From assembly GCF_051106095.1 (NCBI RefSeq), contig NC_135783.1, forward strand, positions 64,853,447 to 64,917,446: DNA of 64,000 nucleotides. Reading direction: 5' to 3'. Below, one piece after another: positions 54,778 through 64,000 of this stretch (position 1 is its first letter; every line of letters begins with the position of its first letter). The DNA is from Pogona vitticeps. Its lineage: Eukaryota > Chordata > Lepidosauria > Squamata > Agamidae. Made by a program: the position numbers and the translations under genes. Under the pieces are notes generated by a model. The model was not told where the DNA came from. It did no database searches and saw only the letters and a program-made list of their open reading frames with translations.

Positions 54778-56281
54778 CTGTAGAGAGAAAGGGTAGCTAC
54801 AGTGACCCCTCCAAAACATCATTTGGGAGGCCCAGGAAAAGTGCTGAACCCCATGGAATGACAACTAGTAATGAGCCAAAATTACTCAAAAGACTTTTTC
54901 CCCCCATAGAGATGCTGGCCAAGTTTTTATACCCACATAATACAATTTATATAAATCTCATTGTGTGAATTGCCACATGTTAAGGAGTTCACATACACTT
55001 TTAATGTAAAGACTACTTTGCAGAGTTACTGTATCTCCAAAATTTCTCCAGTGTTTTTTTTATGCTATTAAGAGGGGTGTGATTGCCTCACTGCCAGCAC
55101 CATTGTGCCCTAGAATTGTATAATGATAGAGGGCATTGTAGAGTAAGCAAAATGATGGCCAGGCTCCTGATACAGTGTACTGCCAATGCAAAACTAAAAC
55201 ATTCCAATGGGGAAAATGAACAAAGCTGTGTTACATCCACTGCTAATGATGAGCACCATCTTTGACAAACTGTTAAAGAAGTCTCCTTCCCTTGGAGAAA
55301 TTTGGTAAACTAATTCCTCAGTTTCTTTATCTCAGAATAATTTGGACTATTTTGAGAGACCATTTGTAGTCACTATAATCTATATGTTTGCTACTTTTGC
55401 ATTAATGGAATGGAGCTTATCTCCATAGTATATTATGAAAATTATAAATTTAAATAATCTGTTGGGAAACAAAACTGTTCAAATCATTAGTATTCTCTTC
55501 TAGTGCAAACATCTGTAAAATAATGATTTTTTCCATGTTTACATTTCCCGTTACCCATCTGGGGTTTCAAAATGCGGTAGTTACAGGGAGAAAGTTGCAT
55601 GTAAGGCAGGTGGCTCGTGGAGCACATGTCTTTATCCTTCCCAGACTCTCCAACTTTTTTTTTTAACATGCTGTATATGTTTTTACTCAGAAAGCCCCTT
55701 TGTACCTGTTGTGGGGTGTGGAATTTGCCATGCTTTTAGGGTCCCCCAGAATACCTGGTGTCATATTATAGCCACATCATTTTTATTTTTAAAATAATTC
55801 TTTTTGGGCCACTAGAGGACATGAGGCAAGTTTTTTTCAGTTAATTAGCTCCCCATTGGCCATTTTTCTTCCATTTAACCCTAGCCTCTTGAGAATGTGT
55901 GTCCTCGGGCTGCTGTCAAGTATTGAAAATGGCCCTCAGTCCTTCTTAGGTCACCCACCCTTGAAGCTTTAAACATTCTCCTCTTACCTGCAGTCTCTGT
56001 CCAGGCAACAGAGTCCACAAATGCTTACACCAAATAAAACTTGCTAGTCTGCCCACAATAGACTACAGAGGTATTCCATTTAACCTAAACATGGAACACG
56101 GCTATTCTGTTAGAATCTCTTTCTAAATGTTGCTTTACCATGAAGAAGGAATGGCTTTTGGAAAGGCTGGATTGACTAACATGGTGTAGTAAAGATTCAG
56201 CAGCAGATTATTCTTTTCTAGAGTTGAAAAAAATAACTTATGTGATATACACAATAGTTACTTTGTGCTTCTGCTCTACAG
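54778..56281. other. Unassigned A/T-rich DNA
   Basis: No gene or element supported. Confidence 0.45.
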
Positions 56282-56376
56282 TGTTTGCCGCTAAGTCCGT
56301 ATTTATCTCCACTTCGGCAAAAACCACCCAACCGCAGCCTGTTAATGACTCTGCAAACATTACCAGGCTGAAAAAA
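56282..56376 (+). other. Exon-like segment, unsupported
   Basis: 95 nt between CTTCTGCTCTACAG and GTAAGT, open in a frame giving SVFISTSAKTTQPQPVNDSA. The complement also has plausible splice borders. It lies beyond the stop of the unnamed gene and its phase does not match. Could be an exon of a further gene. Confidence 0.3.
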
Positions 56377-56910
56377 GTAAGTAAATAAGGTTTGGTTTTT
56401 TTTTTCTGTTTATAACTTTGAATTGTTAAATATTTTGCCTTAATTCATAAGGTTTTTCATTAAAGCCAATAATTAATTATGAAGTTACTTCTTTTCTGCT
56501 TCTTATATCATAATGATCTTAGATCATAATGATTTTAGATAATGATCCAAGTGAGTGGGGATAGGGGAAATCACTCTGATAGATTTGTTTCCTGTGGTGT
56601 GTAGATAGGTTTTTATCTGTCTTGCATTTGTAAATGTGTGTATTTACATTTCAACATTTAAAATCTTATTTCTACTTTAAAATCAGAATTTTTCATTTCC
56701 TGTACTGTGCTGAGATTAGGCATTCTACCCAAAAATCAGTATCTTCTCCTTCTGAACTTCATTTATATCATTCATATATTAATCCCTTTAAGCTGAAAGG
56801 TTTCCTTACAGTTGTGTGCAAAACACCTAAAAAAAAGGAATCTGCTCTTTTTATTCTATATGCCATATATTTGTATATAGAAAATGCAGCTTGTTTTGGC
56901 ATGGGGCGGC

Positions 56911-57047
56911 ATCACCAGGGGGCAACATGTAGCCTTGCAGATGTTCTTGGACTAAAAGTCCCATCATTCCTAGCCAGCATAGTCAATACTGAGGAATGAT
57001 GGCTGTGCAGTCCAGCAACATCTGTGGGGCCATAAACTGCCTAGCTC
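56911..57047. mobile_element. Probable hAT-like MITE
   Basis: GATGTTCTTGGACTAAAAGT and its inverted partner GTGCAGTCCAGCAACATC bracket a short palindromic body (CATTCCTAGCCAGCATAG). A target duplication was not found. Confidence 0.45.
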
Positions 57048-57364
57048 TGGGATTGAGCGAATGGAGCCCAGTTTGCTACAGGGATTTTTCATAGTGCTTA
57101 GGTGAAAATAATAGGGTTTGATGGGCTCCTTGTCTACATAGCTTCAAATGCCTATGGCTTCCCAGAGCAAGCTGCTGCCCCTGCACATGCACTCACCACC
57201 CAGCTGATAAGCAGGTGCATGCACAATGGCAGCAGGCCTGGATCCTGGAAGGGAAGCCAGCCCACTGTCTCTGATGATGGCAACAGTGGTGGATGTGGCA
57301 GCAGTACCAAGCAGGGAAGCAACAGGGGAAGTGGGAAGAGGGTGAGTGGGCATCCGTTTTGCTG

Positions 57365-57414
57365 AAGCAAAACAAAGTGCCAAGGGGTAAAAAGTTCAGC
57401 ACTTTGTTTTGCTT
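57365..57414. repeat. 16-bp perfect stem inside a longer imperfect hairpin
   Basis: AAGCAAAACAAAGTGC, 18-nt loop, exact complement. Pairing continues imperfectly outward to about 57350 and 57430. Confidence 0.8.
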
Positions 57415-57430
57415 TGGTAAAACAGGATCC

Positions 57431-58104
57431 CCAAACTAGGCTGTGAACTGAACCACAAACCAGCCTGATTTGTCAGTTTTTCTAGTTCATGGTTCAATTC
57501 GTGCCCATCTCTATCTAATCATTGCTTTCTGCCAATAGTACGCCGTCATCTTCATATTGTAAATTACTGATATTTTTCACCAGTTTTACATGGCTCTTTC
57601 ATCTGAATCTAATTCTATAGGATATGCTGTGTGTACAGACTGAGAGCAGACAGGAAAGTAGACACAGTGGTCCGAGTGATACTGCAGTCTTTGGTGTCTC
57701 CTTCCTTTGGGACTGGAATGTATATTAAATGCTTTTGCCCTGTGGACCAATGTTTCATTTTTCAGATTTGTGGCATATTCTTGCTAGGAAAGCACACAAA
57801 ATAGGAAAAATAAAGGGAAGTCCCCATTTCCTCACGTCTCTGAATCACAATTTATATTCAGGATCCTAAGGTCCTTTTGAGTGTATGCAATGACATTCAT
57901 TCTATTGCTGCACATCTACATCTTTTTAATAAAGCAGAATAAAAAACAGCTTTGTTTCCATTTTAGAATAATCATAATTTCCTAGGAAGCATAATTTGCA
58001 AGTAACATCAAGTCACTGGTAGAATGGCAAGTCATTTTGAATTATAGTCATGAACTAAATTCCTCTACAAAGTTTCCATAGGAACCTAAGTTGCTTTATT
58101 TCTA
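57431..58104. other. Unassigned DNA
   Basis: Nothing recognised between the hairpin and the CR1 tail. Confidence 0.4.
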
Positions 58105-60400
58105 TTCTTCATAAAATCATAGAATGATAGAATAATGGAGTTGGAAGGGGCCTATGAGGTCATGGAGTTCAACTCCCTGCTCAAAGCAGGAATACAGATC
58201 AAAGTATGTCTGACAGAAGGTTGTCTAATTTTCTCTTGAATGCCTCCACCACTGGATCACTCCCCACCTCCTGAGATAATTGGTTCCACTGTTGTACTGC
58301 TTTAATAGTTAGCAAGTTTTCTTGATATTCAGCAGAAATCTGGCTTCCTGTGACTTGAGCCCATTATTATTTGTCTTGTACTCGGGGATGATCAAGAACA
58401 GATCCTGCCCCTCCTTCTCTATGACTGCTTTTCAAATGTTTGAAAAGTGCTATCCTATCTCTCCTCTGTTTTCTTTTCTCAAGGCTAAACATGCCCAGTT
58501 CTCAGTCTTTCCTCACAGGGCTTGGTTTCCAATCCCCTGATCATCCTTGTTGCCCTCGCCTGAACTTGTTCCAGTTTGTCGGCATCCTTCTTAAAGTGCA
58601 GTGCCCAGAACTGGATGCAGTACTCAAAATGAGGTCTAACTGGAGCAAAATAAAGGGGAACTAGTACTTTATGGAATTTGGAGACTTTATTTCTGTTCAT
58701 GCAGCTTAAAATAGTATTTGCCTTTTTTAAAGCCAAATTGCACTGTTGGCTCATATTCTCCTTGTGATCTACAATTCTAAGATTCTTTTCACTCAAGTAT
58801 CCACCATCTTGCAACTGTGCATTTGTTTCTTTTCCCCTAAGTGTAGAACTTTGCACTTATCCTTCTTAAATTTCATTCTGTTGCATTCAGCCCAGTGCTC
58901 GAGCCTATCAAGATTTTTTTGAATTTTGTTCCACCCAATTCTGTGCCATTCTCAAATTTCCCTGATACAGGTCATTAATAAAAATGTTGGAAGAGCAATG
59001 GGCACAGGAATGAGCCTTGTGGTACTCCACTTGTTACCTCCTCCCAAATTGAGAAGGAGCCATTGATAAGGATTCTCTGAATATGATTCTGTAACTAACC
59101 ATGTATCCACCTGTTCTATCCAGTCCACATGTACAGTAGTTATTTTGCTAATCAGAATATTATGTAGCACTTTGTCAAAGACTTTGCTGAAGTCAAGATA
59201 TATTACATTTCCCACTGTCCACCAGGGAGCTTACCCAACCAGAAATGAGATAAGATTAACCTGACAGGATTTGTTCTTGACAAATCTGTGTTGGCTTATA
59301 CAGTAGTTATTATTGCATTGGTTTCAAGGTACTTGCAGAGTGACTGATTTATAATCTGCTCCAGAATTTTTCCTGGAATTGATGTCTGGTTGACTGGTCT
59401 GTAGTCCCTATGTTCTTCCTTTTTTGCCCTTTTGGAAGATAGGTACTATGTTAGCCTTCCAATAATTCAGCATTTCATGCATCCTCTGAAAATTTCAAGA
59501 AAATAATAGATGTATTCGCAAAGGCTTTCACGGCCGGGATCTAATGGTTGCTGTGGGTTTTTCGGGCTTCTTGGCCGTGTTCTGAAAGTGGTTCTTCCTA
59601 ACGTTTCGCCAGTCTCTGTGGCCGGCATCTTCAGAGGACAGAGCACAGTTTGCTGTCCTCTGAAGATGCCGGCCACAGAGACTGGTGAAACGTTAGGAAG
59701 AACCACTTTCAGAACACGGCCAAGAAGCCCGAAAAACCCACAACAACCAAATAATAGATGGTTGTTCTGAGAAATTTTCACTCAATTCCTTCAATATTCT
59801 TGGATGCAATTCATAAGGCCCTGGAGATTTGAACTCTTTCAAAATAAGAAGGTATTCCTTGACTATTCGTTTATCAGTCTGAATCTGCAATCTTGTCCCC
59901 TCCAGTAGTGCTTCCCATTTGCCTGGATGGTTATAGGCTATCCTTTGGGAAAAGACCGAGCTACAGTAGTAATTGAGCACTTCTATGTTTTCTTTGTCAT
60001 CTGTTGTCATTTTTCTATCCCCATTGAGTAGCTGAGTCACTCTTTCTTATGCTACACACATACCTGAAGAATTTTTATTGTTGTTGCTTTTAGTGTCTCT
60101 TGCTAACCTCTGCTCATTCTCAGCTTTTGCCTTTCTAATGCCATCCTTGCAATTCTTTGGTACCTGTTCGTACTTGTATTTCGTAGCCTGGCTTTCCTTC
60201 CACTTCCTTTATGTGCCTCTCTTTATTTGCATGTCCTCTCTGAACTTTTTTTGTGAAGACACTTTTTTTGTTTTTGTTTTTTGCTTTCTTTCACTTTTTA
60301 TTATTGTTGGAATTGTCTATAGTTGCTTCTTTAGAACCTTTTTAGGAAACTCCCACCATCTTGGACTCCTTTTCATGTCAGGATCTTCTGTCATAGGGAA
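58105..60400 (-). mobile_element. CR1 LINE, split by a miniature PLE
   Basis: Minus-strand CR1. The 3' end is at about 58105 (TCATAGAATGATAGAATAAT). The RT C-terminus reads LVPLYFAPVRPHFEYCIQFW and LEQVQARATRMIRGLE. The RT core reads VIYLDFSKVFDKVLHNILIS. Upstream lie EALLEGTRLQIQTDKRIVKE and SPGPYELHPRILKELSE. Several stops and frame changes make it inactive. The 5' limit near 60.4 kb is approximate. The PLE palindrome at 59513-59748 interrupts it. Confidence 0.88.
59513..59748. mobile_element. Miniature PLE palindrome with two hammerhead-like cores
   Basis: 236-bp element of two inverted PLE terminal repeats with only GAGCACAGTT-like sequence between the arms, plus the one-sided outer segment TATTCGCAAAGGCTTTCACG at the left. 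Right arm: TCCT 59656-59659, CTGAAGA 59660-59666, GCC...GGT stem, GAAA 59687-59690, CGTT, then AGGA 59695-59698 pairing with TCCT. A perfect 12-bp target duplication AAATAATAGATG lies at 59501-59512 and 59749-59760, inside CR1. It is therefore younger than that CR1 copy and looks intact. Confidence 0.9.
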
Positions 60401-60419
60401 TTCAGAAGCATGTTAGCTT

Positions 60420-63400
60420 CTGCCTGTCTGCTGCATCTGCAGATACTAAAGATAAGAATTTCAAAACATATAAAATGAGTTTAAAGTGTTTTGCCACATT
60501 TTAGTTAGTGGAATCAAGAAATAAACCTGTGAGCAGGTTTTTGTATAAGCAGCTAGGCCTAAATTGATTCTTAGTATCTCTTACAGTATCTGAATTCTCT
60601 GAGAAAAAAAATAAACAGGTTGCAAATAGAGGGATTGCATATTGAATCTCATTCAAGAAGCTACTAGAATGTGAACAATTGCCTCGTTATTTATCTACCC
60701 CAACCTTGAATGAAGAGTCTAGGTTAAAGTGAGTTAATGTGTGCACATGGGCTAGTGTAGAGATTCCATTCCTTCTAATCAGGACTTTTGGTTCTGGGAT
60801 ACAGGTAGGATCCCCTTTAGAGAAGGAGGGCTTGGCCTATTCCCTGTGCCACTGAAGGACATGGCATCGGTGATTTATTGAGAGTTGGAAAGTAGGGAGA
60901 AGTAATGGAGAAAGTTGGCAAGGGATTAATTTGATGGCTCTTCAGCTAGTAACAGTAAGATGTCTGATTCAGAATCAAACCAAGCATTTCTTAGTCTTGT
61001 ACTTACAGTTTGACAAGTAGTCAACTGGATGCCTTTGAAAGCTGACAAACAGAGAATTAAGATGGTGTGGTTTCCTTTGTTTTTGATCTCTGGCATCAGG
61101 GTTGTGGAGGAATACAGCTCCCAAAAATGGAGATTCCATTGTATTAACTAAGATCAATTGATAATTTTTTAAAAAATCATTCTAAATTTTTTGCATTCCT
61201 TTAGAAAAAAATCTGTCCAAATTTGATAAGTTGATACTATTCTTTACCATAATGAATTTCATAATGTTAAGTAAGTCTCCAGTTTGGAATGGAATTTCAT
61301 TGATATTCATTCTGAGTTACTTCAACAAACCCAATATAATTATTCAGGATTACAACAAAGTGATTTACCTTGGATCTTGAACTGAACGCTTTCCAAAAAT
61401 TTACCATGGATATTTTTCCTATAGATGCTCTTGGGTGACTTCTGTAATTGTTTGCAAACAGAGGGAGGATTAGTGGAGATGTCACCCAACCGTTAGAAGA
61501 TCTTGTTAGACTTTCATCCTGCTCCAGTCAAAGGTAGGCCACATGGGCCCCAGTTTGCCTGGCCTAAGACAAATATATCTTGGCTGAATCCTTATTACTG
61601 TGAGCCTGAGCGAAGCAAAGGAAATTGTTCACAGTTATGTGTGAAAAAAATAAAACGGAGAAAAGAAAAAGTGCTTTTATACATTAGAATGGTTACATGC
61701 ATCTTGGCATTGAATTAAAATCTTATTTGAGATTATAGTGTGATAGAGAAGAAAGAGAAAGTTCAAATCAGTAAATATATAAATGTGTACGTGAAAATGG
61801 TTTTGAAAATTAAAAATTGTTTGGATTAACCAATTCTATCTTTTTATGTTTAGTCATTGCAATTTAATTTTTATTTTCAAATATAGTTAGTAATAATTGT
61901 AGTTTACACTGTTTTTGTTTTCATCATATATTTCTGTGATGCACTGAACCTGAAAGCAAGCATTTGGTTTGCTTCATTTTTATACAGGTGCTTCTGGAAG
62001 GAGAAATGAAACAGAGTAGAGATTGCATGATATGGAGGTGAGCAAGCTGATGTCTTCCAAATATTTTGGATTACAGCTCCCATCATCCCTGTTCATCGGC
62101 CAGGTTGGCTGGGGCTGATGATAGCTAGAATCTAGAACATCTGGAAGATGCTAGATTGAAAAGACTCCACAACACAGTCTTCCCTTGTATCATGTAATGT
62201 TGGATACATCTCAAGAAAAATATTTCTGAATCAGAGAAGAAAGAGTGACTGAGAAAGACTATATATGTACATCTGGGTTTGGGAGGGGGCAAGGGAGTCA
62301 ATATAGAGTTAAAGAACTTCTTTTTCCCAAAATGACGGGGACTCTGTTGACTACAACAGCCAGCCAGTAGATTAGAGCTGAGACTTTCCAAAAAACACTA
62401 TGATTGTCACTAGGGTTCCAACACCATTAGTAGAAATCTGTGGTGCAATTTAAGGCTTTGCAATAGGCATGGAGGATGGACTCCACCAACCAAAACTAGT
62501 AAAGAACCTAGAAGACAACTTGTCAGTGCAAAGTCTCCCTTTTCAATTTGCAAAGGAAGCTCCAGATGAGATTATTTTACCCCTCAGTACTAAGAAGCAT
62601 ATCTCAACAAATCAAGAAACTTACAGGATTTAGGAGAGAAGTAAACTAACAGCAGCTTTTATCAGTGAATGCATGTGTTATGTAAAATACATTGAATGGT
62701 TTTGTTTCATAAATGTACACTTTTATCATATTCTCTTCTATGTGATTCACAGTTCCAACCTATGTGGCTAAATTTTATAATTATATATGTTATACTTGTT
62801 CACAGATCATTATGGACTCTCAGTTTTTATGAATTGGGTGTATGCTGCTTCTATGATAAATTTGCAAATTACTATAGATCTGTTTGAGAAAACACAAATG
62901 TGTTTATTTGTGTGAATCATAAACTCTATTAAAAACACCTGTTGCATTTTCACCACAATTAGTTTTGGTGCAAAATAATAGTCAACTGACTGATCAGGTA
63001 GATTTTGGCAATCCTGTAGAATGAACCTTAGTTTAGTACTGTACAAGACTGTAATGTAACCTAGTAAGTCAATTGTTTATAAAATATGTACACATACATG
63101 CATACATACTGTGGAGGAGTAGCTACATTGATAAATCTCCATGAGATGTTAAAAGGCAATCAAAACAGTTAAATAAACTAAAAAAAAATTAAGTGAAGAA
63201 GAAATAGAGAACCAAGGAACACACTTGGTTTTATCTGACATATGATCTAAGGCCTGAACATTTAGTTGTGAAGGTATCACTAATTATGTGCTAGTTCTCA
63301 AGGAAGTATCAGAGTGCTGCAGCTAACACCCAGTAATATCACTCACTCCAGTGCTGGCACACTTTGGCTGCTTAGTGCAAAAATCTGTCACGGAGGAGAA

Positions 63401-64000
63401 CTTAAGTAAGAAACCCAGGAGCTGGTTTACATAAATATGGCAAATTCATCTAAACATGTCCAGAAATTAACAGTTAAAAAACCTATATGTTTTTGAAAAT
63501 ATCTCTTCTCTTCTCTTCTCTTTTTGTCCATTGGCATTTCTTTTGCAGTTATAAAATTATGGGTTGCAGCATACAAAGTATACAGAGGTTCCACTGAATA
63601 AACACCTCTATTCTCCCAATATAAGTTTGTTTGATGTCATTTGTAAGCTGCCTTTCTCCTGATGAGGCAACTCAAGGTGGCTCACAAGTTAAAACAAATA
63701 AAATTAAAAACACAATGGACGGTACAATTAAAAAAAACATTTAAACTATAATAATAAATAAAATATATTAAATGGTTAATTAAAATTAAAAACAAACTTA
63801 CTTAGCTAAAAAATAGCATGTAGGACTCAATTATTAAAAACCTGTCTTCAGCTGTTGGTGGAAAAATAAAAGAGAAAACATCAGATTATTCTCCCAAGGA
63901 AGAGGATTCCACAGAGATGCTGCCACAGAGATGGCAATCTTGTGTCCCAGTTTCCTCCTATTTCCTCACACTATTCCTTTCTTATAGGATAAGTAGCAAT
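60420..64000. other. A/T-rich DNA, no gene recognised
   Basis: About 3.6 kb with no supported exon. Weak traces: a hAT-like phrase near 62050-62155 (GATTACAGCTCCCATCATCC) and a LINE-tail-like phrase near 63660 (CAACTCAAGGTGGCTCACAA). Confidence 0.45.

Noticed and set aside
59510-59781. Two opposed ORFs of about 86-104 codons over the mini-PLE
   Set aside because: Both arise from the palindromic terminal repeats; no protein family.
60078-60416. Hydrophobic plus-strand ORF resembling a membrane protein
   Set aside because: It is the antisense of the CR1 5' coding part.

Overview
This is a vertebrate nuclear DNA window. It is almost certainly from a squamate reptile (lizard or snake); the species cannot be resolved. 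The evidence is spliced host genes with GT/AG introns plus a typical squamate repeat mix: Sauria-type and other tRNA-derived SINEs, an RTE-BovB LINE, CR1, Penelope-like elements (PLEs), Tigger-like and hAT-like MITEs, a Ty3-type LTR element, and many A/T-rich tetranucleotide microsatellites. There are no bacterial features or CRISPR arrays, and I saw no tRNA or rRNA genes.

Three host genes lie on the + strand. (1) SFT2D1 (232-18907, 5' end outside the window) is represented by its last six coding exons and encodes a Golgi/endosome vesicle-traffic membrane protein. (2) PRR18 (22076-22918) is an intronless, proline-rich gene inside a CpG island. It carries a CAG/polyglutamine run. PRR18 next to SFT2D1 on the same strand matches human 6q27. 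(3) An unrecognised small gene (coding 32496-54260) has at least four phase-0 exons, encodes about 166 residues, and probably starts from the CpG island at 30.3-31.0 kb. I could not name it. No operon-like cooperation is expected, and the three products have no evident shared pathway.

The first SFT2D1 intron in the window holds a three-level nest. A tRNA-type SINE is split by a PLE (1559-8155), which is itself split by a very young Ty3-type LTR element (2085-7400). Target-site duplications support each step. The remaining SFT2D1 introns hold Tigger-like elements, another full-length SINE and a tandem pair of LINE fragments. Region 24-32 kb holds LINE fragments, MITEs and miniature PLE palindromes. 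Region 32-54 kb is the introns of the unnamed gene, with hAT MITEs, a BovB copy and microsatellites. Region 54-64 kb holds a CR1 LINE split by another miniature PLE palindrome and otherwise mostly unique A/T-rich DNA.

The most interesting signals are these: hammerhead-ribozyme-like cores in the PLE terminal repeats; tiny inverted-repeat PLE derivatives with 12-bp target duplications; a second, older repeat family with a hammerhead-like core; a Ty3-type element of the Gmr1-like kind whose gag resembles the host SCAN domain; the unnamed gene; and several perfect short-loop hairpins. All calls are by eye from the sequence. Family names rest on remembered motifs, not on a search.
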